64,000 nucleotides of DNA from Anseranas semipalmata (GCA_013399115.1 VXAA01002207.1:1-64000); one strand, 5' to 3'; positions 25,801-40,800 are shown, numbered from the stretch's first letter. The notes: a model not told the origin generated them from the sequence alone. Numbers and translations are program-made.

Positions 25801-28800
25801 GTAGATAATATTCTGTTCCTCTCCCCAAAGACCCTTCACCTCCAGACACTACCCTCTTGAGGCTCCTAAGACAGTCGTTCAAATATTATTTTCCCCTTAA
25901 AGATCTCTGCTATCTGCTGGGATATAAATTTCAGAAAACTCATCTTCTACCCATCTCAAATCACTGGCTAGTTAAGGTTGCATGAAAATTTCTTGGCTTT
26001 AATTACCTCTAGCAAAGGATGAGAGAGGTTTGGGCCGTTGTCAAGGATCACCTCCATAGTGTGGCGAGACAGAGTCCATTTGAAGTTTTCTCTTTTATAT
26101 GGATTCTCAGTCCCACCTCAGATGAGGTACCAGCCTTTCCGCCTTTGTTTTTTGTTGGTCGGATTAATTTCCCCCCTTCAGGCCTCATACCTTCTGGATT
26201 TAGTCAACACTTCACAGCCTTAATAAATTGTAAGAAAGGGACCAGATGCTTCAGTATGCTATCTGCGCTTGTTTTTACAAGCTCAAAAGGACTACAGAGT
26301 ATGGAGCCACCTTTTGTCATCAGAGCAGTCTGTTAAAGCTAAGTCTGCCTCCATAGGCTTTGAGAAGCATTTTCCTCTTGCTGTCTGAGCAGATATCTAA
26401 ACACACTGGGTTCTGTTTGTATTTATTAAAAGGCATCTGAGAAGCACCCCAGGCTAATGCTGCAGTTGTTAGATCAGTATTGTCTGTGATACCTATCACC
26501 ATGTATGTGTGAACAAGAAGACGTTATTCTTCGGAAACACTGTTCATGTGGACTCAAGTTAGCAGAAAAAATATTTACCAGAAACTTAATTCTTCAATAT
26601 GTGTAATACATGCACGTGCTTCCCGCCCTGTTTATGTCCTCTGCAAAATCCTCTGGGGATTCCTGCTGTGGGGATTCGGCATTTCGTAGGGAACCTGAGT
26701 AGCTCCGAGGACATGCAGCTTTCTGTTTTCTGCCCTCAGCTATGAGGAGGTGAGGTGGATGGAGTCTTATGCCTGTGATAGTGCAGAGGCAAAAACCAGA
26801 GGGAGTGTATGTGCACCCAGTGTGAAAATATGGGTGAATTGTGTATTTTTCTCAGCCCCCACCCAAACCCCAAGATTCATGCATATACCACAAGTAGTAT
26901 CCAGTCAAAAAATGCTCTCTTAATAGCCAAGAGTCATTGCTTTCAAACAGCCTGATGAGAGTCAGAATTCATGGAGATCTTCACCTAAGATGAGGCAGTT
27001 GCTGGGATATGATTCTGGGATATGATGTTGTTCTGTAAGAACTGGTGCAGATAAAGCTTGGGAACACCAGCTCTAAGCAGAAAGATGCTGCTGGTTGCGC
27101 TAAGCAGCACTGCTGCTTATGCTAAGAACTATTAGTATTCTGTGGCTTCCTCACAAATGTCTTGATTAGAAGAACAGTGTTTGAAAATATGTTAACAGGA
27201 CCTTAAATACAGGTTTATGCAGCTTGCAAGCAGAATTTATTTTCTAATATATGTAATGGGTCTTGATGAAAGTCATTCACAGTGAAGTGGGATGTTTATT
27301 TGCTTTCTGTGTGCAAGCTTATATTGTTGTTTAACTTGATTTTGATACTTAAAAACATTTGTAAGCAAAATGCTGGCATTGAATACCTTTTCAACTCTTT
27401 CTGAACGGTATTCAGCTAGAAACTCTAAAAAGAAATTGGCAGTGATAAATTATGGAGTTCGACTTAAGTTTATTTGTTTCATTTTAAGACAAAATGCCAA
27501 CAGCTCACCATGAATATCTTAAGCCAAATTTAACATTAACATAACCAACCATAAATCGGAAACCTTAAAGAGTTTGCTTTGTGAGTGTAAATGCTCAGTG
27601 GATGAGACAGCATGTGAAAACTTAGTGCATTTATTTATTCTGATTTACAGTTCTTACTTTGGATTGAAGTAAACAGAATTATTGCTTAAACTGGATTTTG
27701 ATGGGTTTAGGGATGGGAATGTATAAATACAGCTTCCCAAGTGGAATCTAGTTGTGCATGAATTTGGGGGGGTAACTAAAAAGAAACGCTCTTTCTCCTG
27801 CATAACTGGGATAGCACTTCAGAGGCTTTTGCTTTGTTTTCTTGTGTTTCTTCTTGTGTTCAGACATTATGTTCGATTATGTCACTTCTTTTAAAATTTA
27901 GCGTATGATTGAGATGGATATTAAGCTGCAGTTTTCCTCCAAGTCAGTAAATGATCTGCTTTGAATTCAAGCAGAGAATCTACAAATGGATCGTTCTTAT
28001 CTTTTTTTTATGTAGAACAGAATTGTTTTGATTAACTGCCATCTAGAGCTTTTTCAGCTTTGTTGTAACAACAGCTTTCAGCATTTCCCAAAGCACTTGA
28101 TGAGATACTGGGGTGCTCTTTAGAGTCCTTTTCACCATCTGCCTGGCTTAAAAGAAATATTTTCGTGTGCACCTGAAAATTGGTTTTGGAAAAAAGGGCC
28201 TAGCATATGATACTACAGTTAAAAGACAAAAGACCCAGTAAAATTGAATTTAGCATAAACCATGAGATAAAGATGCTATTTGTGTCAAAGAAGGGATATT
28301 TGTCTCCGCTAAATGATTCTTTCATTCAGGTAGTCTGAGTGGTGGTCAGTAGTTAATCATTTTGTATGCGAGGTTTGAGAGCTTAGAATGATTAATGAAC
28401 TACTGATAGTTACGCATACAGAAACATATAAAATAAAACTGAGGCAATTAGGCTAGCTAAAGGTAATTTATATAAGTCTTGTCCACAAACTGAGATTTTG
28501 ATTGACGTTGCTGAATTTTGAAAGGAGGATGAATTCTCGTATCATTTTGTGGGAACTAACAAAGGCAAAAGCAGGACCATTCAAAGTTAACTGGCTGTTT
28601 CCACCAGTAGGTTAAAAAACCAACCAGTTACTGAAAAAATGGCTCCAATGCAAAGAATCTCAAGCAGTGGAACTCCACTTTTAACATTTTTCAAAACCTT
28701 CTATATCAAACCTACTCTATTTAGGGAAGCTTCTTTCCCCACCTCCCTCCCAGCGGCCGTGGCTGTAGCCTTGAGCACAGCCTGGACTTGGAATATTTGT

Positions 28801-31800
28801 CTACCTCTAGCTGTGCAAGATTACAGACTGCTGCTTGCCAAGCCCATTTTCCAAGCATCTCTGCCACAGAGCTGCATCCTGACCTCTCTGCAGCTGAGTC
28901 CGTGCTAACTCTGCATTTTTCCAGGTTTGAAGCAAGGAACACAGAAATGCTTCCTAGGGTTTTTAGTGCCTATCTGTAGGAACTGGTATGCAGTGTGCAG
29001 GGGTGGGACTTGTTTTTAACTCCCGGGCAACTTGGTGAGGGGCGGGGGCTGCAGAAATGTTTCCAGCTGCAGCATTTACGGGGAAGTTTCTGGTTATGTA
29101 TTCCTTTTTATCTCTTTGTTCCAGACAAAACTATGGATTTGGGCTTGCTGGATGAGAGTAGGGTCCATGTGGAAAACACAGGCAAATACAGGAGGCATTT
29201 CAACAGCAGCTTTTTCTTTTTGGAAGGCAGTAACGACTTCCAGTAGAGTTTTTTTTGCAAAGGGGGCTGCTATTCCTTTTTGATCCTTTATGGTTGTACA
29301 AGACATGACCAGTGCCAGGTTTTGCACATTTACATGTCTCTGCCTCTCCAGAAGCTAGGAAGTATTGCTGCCTCGAGTCTGGCTACTCCAGCTTAGTCGG
29401 ACAGGAGCCCAGGTCAGCCCGGAGTTGCCAGGTCAGTAGCACGTACTGCAGCAGTGGAGCCAGACTGCAGTATCGGTCGCCTCAGCGTAACCAATATTTC
29501 AGAAGTAGTGTTTGAGCTTTCAGAGGATGGGCCTCCCAGCCTCTCCTGGGCTACAGGAAGTCCTTTGATTACCCCACCGGAGGACTGCAGTGTAGGATAA
29601 CACTGATGCACTCTGCAGGCCTCAGCCGACTGGAGTTTTAGATGCACGAGCATAGCCACGGTGTTTCACTGGCACGGCACATGGTGCCCAAATGCCAAGG
29701 AGGTCTGGCAGTTCCCTGTTTGGACAAGTGAGGATATTATTCTCTCTTAGAAATCTGGTTATTGACAAGTCGTAGGCATGCAAACTGTTGTTTAAAGGAC
29801 CTCACCTGCTTAGCAGTCCTCCTAAGATATTTTGTCTTTGGAATATCTAGCAGAAAATTTCACTACATACCTGGCATTTGCAGATTGCACTAAAATGCAT
29901 TTTGGTGGGCTGAGAGCAAGATCAGACACTGCTTACTGAAGTGTTTGGATGTCATTGTGGTCAGTGCTATCCATTAGTATGGCATGCTGAGTCTTGAACT
30001 TCTTTTTGAATACACAGGTAAGGAATTTTGCCGAGAGTGGGCCAAGATGTGACCCTTTTGAAGGGACCTAGGAAATGCAGCGTTCGTTGCTGGTGTCAGT
30101 AAAGGAAACCTTGCCCACAGTATCTTCCCTTTGCAGGGTAGAAAGATGACAGTGTGATGTATCCTTAGTGAAAATTAATTACTGTTGTGGGATAGATGTT
30201 GCTTCATATGCTGCTATTGTGGTTTTCTGTTTATTTCATTTAAATTCAATCTTTTATTAAAACCATTGCCTCCAATTTCCTGATTCTTCCCCTTGCAAAT
30301 ACTGAATGCCAAAGTTATTGTGTAGCTAAACCAGTTCATCAGGAAAACCACAAGTAACGGTACATCTAATAGTATGTCAGAAATCATTGCAGGCACTCTG
30401 ATGCCAATCCACATCTAATTAAAAAAGCTGAAAAGTACATTTAAGTCAGGTGTCGGCAAAACAGTGCAAGAGTGCTTCATGGCTGTGTCAGTGTGGCGCT
30501 GGTGACCATTGTGTTTCACGGCAAGGCTGCAGGCTGTCAACTGGATAAATCATATCATGCCTTTTTGTATTACTTTGCCCTCTTTCAGCAGTAGCCTGTC
30601 CATTCGTTCCTTCAAGGTTCTTCCTCCTGAGGTCCTTTCCAGCATGAACGATTCTGATTTTATGTGAATGTGGTTCTGGTTTTCAGCAGGTTTGGTTTTT
30701 TTTTTTTTTTTCTTTTTCAGCAAAGGATTGGAACTTGGCTTTGGGAATCTATTTTATAATTCTGATGTGAAAGCTAGGACAGAGGACACAAATTTCAACT
30801 AAAATTGATGCATTGCATTTTAGGGAATAGTAATTCAGCTATTCTTCACTCCTACTCTGCAAATTTTCCTAATTACAGTAAAGAGTTACCTTTCTGCAGA
30901 TAGAGCACTAGCTCCTACAATGACACAACTTCTTTCTCAGTTCTTACTTGAGTGGGTTGCTTGCATCCAAGTCCCAGATGCCCAGTCACAGAACAAAGAT
31001 TTTTCAGGGAATTGTGTATTTCAAGAGTGGAGTGGGAGTAGATTCAGGTTAATTTTACCCCCTCTGGCTCCTTTCCCTTAACCACCTCCACCAAAAATTG
31101 CAGTCACCAAAAGATACTACTTTGGGCATTCCTAAATGTTGGGTATTTGTTGCCACTAACAAATGATAACCCTGTGGGAGGTTGTCCCATATAGCACCTT
31201 CATGGGATGTGTGAATCCCAAGTCATTTCTTCTTCAGCTTACTTTCAGTAGAAACTTTAAGTTTGGACTTCACTTATTAGGGGAGGAAACTCTTGTAACA
31301 GATTTGTTCTAGCATGAGTCCTGCAGTCCAGTAATTAAGTTCTTCATTACTCATTTAATCAGAGTGGGCTAGAATGTGTTTCTCTTTTTTCTTATTTGAG
31401 CGTTGTGGGCTGTAGAATCTCTTTCTCAGAGAGCCACCGAGTATTTAGCTAACTGGTACGAAGCAGAATATCTCTAACAAGAGGCTGTCCAAACCCCCGT
31501 AGTTAGGGCTCTCTATATGAAAGGTGGAAGACTGAAATTTGGGCCTCGCTGTGAATATCGCAGATTTCAGTATCTGATATCTTAGCTAACCCACTTGGCT
31601 GTAGGCTGTGAGGTTGGACAGCAGCAGCACATCACCTTTCTTTCTCCTTGTTGACCTCTCAGCTTTGTGACCACTTTTGGGTGTCCCAAAATTGAGTGAA
31701 GGAAGTGTTCCTGCCCTCTTCTGCACCAAGCTGAACCACTGCTCTTGCAGTGTAATAGGTTGTGGGTAAGGAAATGTAGACCATGGGAGTATCTTGGAAC

Positions 31801-34800
31801 TAGAACCCTCAAAATCTTAATACTCAAAATGCTGTTTGAAGGGAAGGAGCAGTGTCTTGGTTTTGTCATTGATACCTGTATGCAGTGCTGTTTACTTGTG
31901 TGACTCGTGTTAGGAAACCTACCTTAACTTTGGATTTCAGGTGCATTCTTAATGACATTTCTTAGTAGTTTTAATTAGCAATCTCCTCTTCTATATCCTT
32001 TCCCATGTAAGTAATTGTTACATGGGATAGAAGTGAACAGATGGTTCCTGCTCCTACAAAGAGTCCTATTAGAAACCATTAAATAGATTTTGGTGTGAAA
32101 GTAGTTAGTCTGAGCTGTATTCATTGTACAATTAACAGTGAAGGTTCTTCTGTATGCCACAAGTATTAACACGGGAAAGTCCATGCCAAATATGAAGACA
32201 CAGATTCAGCTGAAAATTCATTGTTGTGCTTCCAGAAATAAAATTCTCCACACAGAGGATGTAGCCATTATTGCTGCATAGCCCTCTTACTCAAATAATT
32301 CTTGCATGCAGTATTTGCAGTAAGAGAGTGTTTAAAATTGGGGTTCAACTCACCTAATTCTTGATGTCTGAAAATAGAACAGTAAATGTTCTCTGCTCCC
32401 TCTGTGATAACTGAGGAGGGACAGGTATGTCTGCTGGTGCAGACATACATGCAGTGTCTAAGCTGATTGCATTCTCATGGTGATCCATTTGACCTTTAAA
32501 TGGCAGCAGGTGAGATGAGTCCTGTCCCCAGTCAATAAGAAGCAGAGGTTCACCAAAGCTGCATCCTTCAAAAGGTGGTTGTCTTATGGGGGCTCTCCCA
32601 TCTCTGCTTTTCATGGTTACCACATTACCCCTTCTCTTCCCCAGAGCTTTCTCTCTGAGGTTCCTTGTCTGTCTCCAACCAGCTTCTGTCTAGGCTTAAG
32701 GAACAGGAGGAAAGGAGAATAATTACTTTTGCGTTTTTGTTTTTGAAATAAAAAAAGAGCTTTCTAAATAAGGCAAAGGACTTTTTCTCTCCTTACAAAA
32801 CAAATAATCAGGGGATGCAGAGAAAGCAAAGATCACTTCAGTATGCTAGATTAGAAATCGGTACCTCAGAGACCCAGTGCACAACAAAAGTTGCTGGGCC
32901 GGTAAATTTTACTTAACAAGGTGAAATCTTTCTTGAGAGCAGAGGTCAGATGTCTCTCTTAGATCACGGAGGGCATGTTAGAGAAGTGGGAGCTCAAAAC
33001 ATTATTAGGAAGAAATGCCTTATTTCTCTGGGATGTACCAGTGACCCAGCCTTCCAGAAGCTATTTACCTGTACATATACTTTTGTGCTTTGTAACTTCC
33101 ACCTTTTTTTTTTCTTGAACATACATTCTTTAGGTAGACAGTGGATCTTCAGAATTCATTGATTTAGCCTATTGTTACATATAGAGAGAAATGCTAACCA
33201 GTATCAAGATGGCAGTTGTGAGAAAACATGAAAAGGGGCCAGACAATAACAGCAACAGCCAAATCCTAACTGTTTCAAAAACAGAAAACATTTGGCCAAA
33301 TTAATTCGCTGGATTGATCATAATGAAGTTAGGAGAATCGTTTGGAAGGATATTGACTTCTGAGATCTGATGTCTTGCATCCGTCTTTGTTAGGGGAAAT
33401 CCTTTTTGGTTTTAAAAAGGGAAGTGTCATGGAAGATTGGCATACTAAAACTGACATACTAGAATAAACTGAGGAGTCATATTAATTGGAAGCGGGGCAG
33501 CAATCATTTTAAGTGTACTGAAGGAGTTTGGGGAAGCTGCTAATGAACAAAAATATTCTGTCTAATTAAAACCGGTTATAAAATGAGGTTGCAGTGAATG
33601 GTATTTGTATCGTCAAAAATTCTGGGGGATGATCTGAATGCTTTCTTACATAATGTCTTGCAAACCTCTGGGGTTCAGTGCAGTATGATACCTAATCAGA
33701 AGAGCCTAGTACCATTCAAAAGTAATTGGACTTTTGGATGTATAACATTCATTTATACAGAAAAAAATATAAACCTGGTGCTAGATCCACAGCCTTGTTT
33801 TATTATAACCAAGTGAGTCAAATTAAATGTAATTGTTATGAACTTAACACAGGAGGGACAAAGCACTACAGTTTCTGTGAAAGAAAACTGAGCTGTGCAC
33901 ATCTGTGCAGATTAATATTAATGAATAAAGAAATGACTCCATCTCATAAATTTCTTAAAATCTTTGAAAGAAAGGCTACCTAGTTTTCAACATGCCACAA
34001 TTAATTCTAGGTATGTTCTAAGATTCCATCCTCGCACAGCTGTTAAATATACTTACTTGTAAATTTGAATAATTTAGTAGTAGCTGAATGGTATGAGTTG
34101 TGTAAAACTTGTTATTGGTTCAAAGTTTTTTAAGTATCTGAATATAAAAGACTCGTGGTGTTCCCCTGGAATCCCAGGAAGGATGGACACCAGGCAGTCT
34201 GCGAAACGTAGCCCATGCTGAGATCTGTGCAAGTGTGTGCATGTAATGGAAAGGTTTGTATTCTGTAGTGGCTTCCAGTTCAGCTGCAGCTGTGTCTTGA
34301 GAGAAGTCCTCAGGCTTGTTGCAGTGGGTGCTGTTTCAGTCTCACACTTAAAACATGAAAACAGTGCCCAAGCAACCAAAAGTAATGTCAGGTTGAAGCA
34401 TGCTGCTAAATTCTGGTCATCCGTTTAAAAATAGAAGGGAAACATTTCTATTGCAACTGAAAAGATTAGAATCATGTAGGAGTGAGTGAGGATATGTATA
34501 TTCCATCATTAATAATTTACAGGAAGCAATGTGGGCTGTGTTTATTTTGACCACAATACAAGAACAGAGGTACATTCAATACCCTGGAAATTAATTAAAC
34601 ACTGCTTCCTTATTCCTTACATAATGTCTTGCTAACCTGTGGAGCTCGGTGCCGTATGATAGCTGATCTGAAGAGCCTAATAACGTTGGAAAACAATTAG
34701 ACTTTTGGATGGATACAGTCCTCCATTATCTTATACAGGAAAGAGATAAACTCTCCAGATTTATTGTACAGCACTTACCTTCTAGACAGGAAGAAAATGC

Positions 34801-37800
34801 AGAATTTATTTTGGATGTTACAAGCTTTAAATTAGCACGCATCTTAAAGTTATCTGCATTTTTTTGCAGGGTATTATAGAAAAATCGAAACTCAAAGGAA
34901 TTCCTATCATTATTGATGCTGTAAGTATATTTTTGAATCATTCAGTGGCTTGACATTTAAGAATCTATTCAGAAAATGTTCTTCTTACTGTTTTTTGCAG
35001 GATGGACTGTGGCTTATTTCCCAGCAACCTTCTCTTATTCAAGGCTACCAGCGAGCTATTCTTACTCCAAACTACATGGAATTTAGTAGACTATATGAAG
35101 CCATGGTGAGCTATTTTCCTTCTTGATATTTAAGTATGTGCAAGTTCAGTCTTGTAGTCTTTAAAAATAAACACCTTATTACTGGGCTAAACATTATCTG
35201 CTGTTTCTTATATGCAAGATAAGCATTGTCTGGGTTTTTATTCCAGGGGATAGTTGCCACAATGCATATTCTTAAACAGAGCTCTTTTTTACAGAAGACC
35301 CTTTCTTAGGTATTTTTGGCACTGCAATGAGTATAGAATAAAAATACCTGGAAAGACTGATGGTGATGCTTTTTCTTTTCCCCACACATGCATGTGTTAG
35401 AATATTTTGTTCTAGTAATAAAATACGTACTGTGTATGGAATTCTTGTGTTGTAGCTTAGAGACCCCGTAGACAGTAGTGATCATCATGGATGTGTATTA
35501 AGACTCAGCCAAGCCATGGGGAATTTGACAGTTGTTCAAAAGGGAGAACGAGATCTTATTTCAGATGGAGAGAAAGGTAAGTGGAACCTTTTGCTTTTAG
35601 CAATGTGATTTTTTTGTTTGTTTTCAGTCGTAGTCCAGTGGTTGGACTGTATAGTAGCTGGTTGACTGTATTCCCCTGACGATCAAAGGGGAGGGAAGGC
35701 TGTCTTTGCAGATGCTTTATGTAAGCCTTTAGATGCTTTATGTAAGTTGATATTTTAAAAGAGTGCAACTTACGTGCTGAAAAAAGTTGCTGAATTTATT
35801 TCTCATTTAAATGGCTGTAATATATGTTTTAGAGTAAACACATATTGAGAAATTCATTTCTAATTTTTTGTGAACTGTTTAAAAATCCTTAGCTGAGTTG
35901 GTCTATCTAAGTGTAGATGTCATTGCTAAATTCATGCAGAATAATACCGTTGTTTCACCATATATTGGTGTGTCTGAAAAACGAAGATGTCTTGAGGTTC
36001 ATGGACTGCTTAGTTCCCTGATACTGTCCACCATGGGGTTGCAGATCAGTGTGTACGTATGTGACTCATACATTAGCCCTGACAATTTTTTTTTTTAATT
36101 TAGCTCTAGATTGCCATTACAACTTTTTAAAACAGTCACTTACTAATATGGTTAAAGTATAGTTAATAAAATTAGCTGCCTGCCTGATGCTAAGATCGTT
36201 TGCTGTGATAAGTATAAAATTAATTCACGAGTGCCTTCATCCCATTTTGACTACATGGCATTATTTCACATACATAACAAGCAGCAGCTCTGCCTCTAAC
36301 TACTTGAAATGCTAATCTCTGATAAATGTCTATGCGTTTTCAGAATCTTTTTGTATTTACAGTCAATTTTTCATTACTTGGAGCCATGGGAGTATTTTAT
36401 AGCAGAAAAACACATGTAATAGGACCACTGGTTTGTGCAGAGCCACCTTCCAGGTACCCGCATTAGTACAGACACTGCAGCAGACTGTGAAGCAAGCTGG
36501 GACTGGGAACGATGTAGTTCCATGGTGAAGGACTTTGATGGGTCATGCAGTACCCAAGTAGCCCTGCATAAAGTCTGCTCCCATATTTGCACCAGTGGCA
36601 GACTTGATTTGTAACCTTGGACATCAGTCCATGCTTAAGGGAGAATGAACTCTGCCAGAGGAGAAAATCCTGGCTCCAGTTTATGTCAGCTAGAGAGCTT
36701 TAGAGCACTGTAACGTATCTTCTTTCTGTGTTTTTGTGTCAACCATGTTATTTTTATGCAGGTTTGGTGCTTTTGTAATGAATGTCGGGAAAATTGGTGA
36801 CACTTTAGACTGAGCACATTTCCTAGTATCTCTCTGTTCTTTTGAGTTGCTATTCTTCAGATAAGTGTACCCCCACTGCTTGCTGGAGAGAGGAGACAGC
36901 ATCCCTTGTCTCTTGTCATGCAGGATTCAAAAAAAGGGGAAACATCTGAAAGTCTTTGCAATTTCAATTTTGAACGGTCAGGCGTGGCACAGATTTGGTG
37001 TATGTCTCCTGTGCTTTTGGGGCTTTTCATTGTCTTTTCCCCCCACCTTTTCCTTTGTCTTGCGTTCTGATTTTTTTCTCTCTTAGTTAAGTGGCTTTTT
37101 TATTTGAAATAAAAAACAATTTTGTGCCTTTATAGCAATTGTTTGATATAGCTATAGGCTGTTTTCATGTTCTTACATTGGTTCTGTGATTGATGCTTTC
37201 TCTCTCCTGGATTACAGACATTACAGGTAGCATTACTGAGCAATAAGAAAGCAGTTGTCGGGTTTAATGCATGTTACAGTGCCTGCTACAAACACTATTT
37301 TTAGGGCTTGTGTTGCTTGTAAGAAAGTTCCTGAGAATTTTGCAGAAATTAAAGACTTCAGCTTCCTTTTAACAAGAATGTTCTTTGGGTCTGGGAGTTA
37401 CTGTTGGTCAATTTTTGAAAGGCTCCTCAAACGCAAGATTACATTGAGAAAGGAGATTGTACTGTGTGCTCTGGGCTGCAACCAGAACATGTTGTCGTGC
37501 CACTGACCTTGAATTCTCTCCCAGGTTTTCCGCTCTTAACTTCTGCTTTTTCCATCTGTCTGTTCTTTTGATCTGATGTCATTTTTTTTCAGCTGAGACA
37601 ACACACATGATGATTCCAGTGTGAGGGAAATCCAGATCATTGGATCAGGCCAATGTCCTCTGAGCACAATCAAATATTATGAAAAGATCTATGTACTCCT
37701 CTTGCCTTTTATTTTTCATACCATCATCTGTCTATCATGCTTAAGCCTTGCCTATTTTCAGGCATTTCCCGTTTGAGCTCATGTGCTTAGCACGCTGATA

Positions 37801-40800
37801 CTCTAGTTTCCAGATATCACTTTTAAACTTTCTCCTTTGGGCATATAATGCATGCATACTTTCTGAAATAATTAAGTCTCAATGCTCTCCAGAAAAGAAG
37901 CTGAAATTGCAAGCCTAGCTATGGAGCTTTGGTGTGCAGTGCTTGGCTGTTGTGGAAAGAAAACTTTTTGAGGATGCAGGGTTTTGCAGCAGGGAAAACC
38001 ATGGCTTGGTGAATACTTTTTAGCGTAGAGTGGTTGTAGTGGTTATTTTCACAATGTTTTATTCATGTGTCTTTAGGAAATTCGGTAGACAATTTACTTT
38101 TGTTAGTTTAAGAGCAAAAAGGTGATCAAGGGGTTTGATAGTGAGCTGGCAGTACAGGTGCTGGTGAAGGATTACTTACAGCAGATAACTCTTAACCTGA
38201 GCAAAGCGGCACAATAAATTCTGATTGGAAGCTGAGGTTTAAACAATTCAGATCACAAGTGAGGCAGATTTTATTAAGAGTCAAACAAATTAGCTATGAG
38301 AATAACACAACTAGAACCTTGATAGATTCCCAGACTGTAAAGCGTCTGGACGCCTTTGAGGTTGTTTTTTACAGATCACATTAGATGATCCAAGTGGTTC
38401 TTTGTGGCCTTAAAATCAGAACTGAATCACATACATAGCCTCTGTGAAATCAGTAACAATCCTCCACTACAAATGAGGCTCTTCTAAAATGTCTCAGTTT
38501 CAGTTATGAGCTGCCAACTGCCCTGTAAACGTAATCAGCAAGATTTTAAATTGTTTTATATACTCTTTTTCTCTTTCCTTTTGCAATTTCACATTATAGC
38601 TTGGTCTACACTTGTTGATTCCCTGCTCTACAAAGATGAGCTTCACCATGCTCTTGGTAGGTGATATCAGTGCCATCACTGACCAGGGTAGGAATGAGTA
38701 CTCAGCCTATGGGTAAAAGGTAAGTCAGCTTTTATTCACTATGGCACAGCTCTCTAAGGTTTTCTTTTTATTATTCATTGGAGAACTGGTCAATAATAAA
38801 GTGTGGTTATACCAGTCATAGTTCCAAGCATGTTTAAAATTTGGTTAGGTCCTTGGAGTAGATGATTTGGTTTGTTGGCTGTTTTTTTTTTTCTTTTTTT
38901 CTTTTTATTTTTTTAATATTATAATGAGTTTTTCCTGTACTTTCCCTGGCACCAGCGTTTGTCCTCTCCTCCCTTCCACAAGGCAGACCTACCTCATGGG
39001 TAACCAGCCAGTTGCTGCCTCTGACTACCTTTACCTGGAGCCAGTAGCCAAACATTGTTTCTCTCCTGTTGCCCAGGTGCAGCTATGGCCAAGAGAAGCA
39101 ATGAAGCATGTGAGAGGAGTATTGAGTACTGAGTATGGGGTAAAAAGCCTGCTTTTGCCCTAAATCCCCAAGCAGTACTTACAATTTCTGCCATTAATTC
39201 CCTATACAGCTGGCAAGGAAGCTGTTCAGTGCCTGTCAGTCCCTGCCTGGCTTGCTTAGTTAAAGCTCTTATGGTGTCCAGCTGCCCAGCAGGTTCTGCC
39301 TAGATTTTAACTGAGAGGCAGTGCCTTCAACTCCACTCCTGCGTCTGCAGACCGAACAAAGCAGGGAGGTCTTGGTTCCCGTCCACTGTCCCGCTCTGTC
39401 CTCCACTGCACGCGCAGCCCAGCCTGTTGTCTCCCTGGCACTGCTGCCTGTTATTGCATCCATGCCCTGGCTCCTGCACCTATCCAAGGAAAGTAAGACA
39501 AAATTCAGATTGTTTTCTTTTAGCTTAATTTGCCTGGTGTTTCACACTCAAGGACCTAGCTAAGTTTTAAAAGTGTGATTAGGGAATATAAAAGTATAAG
39601 CACCCTTTATATAAAAGCCAACTTACGTTTTCCACATCAGTTGAGTGATTTCTCCAGCCCGGGTCATTAAGATTGGTTTCCCTGGCTGTATGCAGTCTGG
39701 GACACGTTTCTGGGAGTCTACAATCTCCAGCTATGTAGCTTTGTGAACTAACTTGCAAAAGGAAAAAGATAAATTTCTTAACTAGTATGAGTATCTGCCA
39801 GGTCAGAGATGTATGTTGGTAAGAGATTTTACTGAAGATCTGGTAACGGTCTAAAACTGAATCTTGCATTTGATGGAAAAAATGGTTCTTGATAGCTACA
39901 TTATGTTGCATAGAAAGTGGAGATATTAAACATTTCAATTAAATGAGATTATTTGTTGTTCTGTGAGGTAGTTGATATGAGCTGATCTAATCCAGTTGTA
40001 TCAGAAGTCAGAATGGTTGTACCTTTCGTTTGCACATCCTTAAGTACTTTAGGATAAGTATAATTCTCTTGCTTTGTAAGAGGAAAACAAAAGCAGGGAA
40101 CTTGTTCAGGATGTCCAAAATTCAAGAATAAAACTTTTATCTCCAGGCTGTCTTTTGGTCTGCAGCCTCAGTACGTGTGATGCTTCACATAGGCTCTTTA
40201 GCCTTCTTTATCATCAGCAGCAGTAAGTGCTTAGCCTTAACTAGCTTTTCCATATTTCACAGTCTGTGTTCTAAATAAAAACATTAAAAATGATGTCCCT
40301 GGTTTTTTTTTTTCACTACTGTGAATGTTGTGAATCAAGAATATTGCAGACATAGGTTACTTTTTACACTATATGAGCCTTCATTTTTCTATCTGCAACT
40401 CGTTTAGAAGCTAGTATTCTGAGTAGGGCTGCCTGTGTATAGCTGTATCAAAATTCATGGTTCCCATTTAACTCACAGTGCTTGATCTCAGCAAAACTAC
40501 TAAATTCTAGTTTTATTAACTCAGAGGACAGCTATTTTCAGTTACATCACAGGCTGGTTTTTTTTTTTTTTTTTTTAATTAAATGTATAATAGGCATAAA
40601 TTTGTCATGCTTCTGGGGTTTGATCTGCCAGCACAGTTTGGGCTGTGAGCTCTGTTGGCTTGAAACTTGCTGGCAGTAGTATAGGTAAGCATGAGGCCAT
40701 GGTCTGTGTGCTTCCCCAAATGCTGTTTATTTTAACTTCAAGGTGTGCTGAAAAGGGAGTGACGATAACTTATTTTGTGGCTTGAAGTATGTTAGGCATA

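Larger units (their letters stand above)
21416..34869 (+). other. NAXD: NAXD intron, 13.5 kb
   Basis: Largest intron in the window. It contains two CR1 fragments (about 21536-21660 and 30617-30668), a (TTTC)n run at about 22790-22815, a T run with a cryptic acceptor at 30696-30720, and a diverged repeat pair at about 33645 and 34616. The block 23300-26500 is less AT-rich and has many short open frames on both strands, but nothing in it resembles a known protein. Acceptor is TTTTTTGCAG at 34869. Confidence 0.85.

Noticed and set aside
30712..30900. Cryptic exon after a strong polypyrimidine tract and CAG
   Set aside because: No open frame in the phase NAXD would need continues with any conserved residues, and the known exons already join seamlessly.
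38375..38420. Possible CR1 3'-end remnant (ATTAGATGATCC, GTGGCCTT)
   Set aside because: Too short and too diverged to separate from chance.
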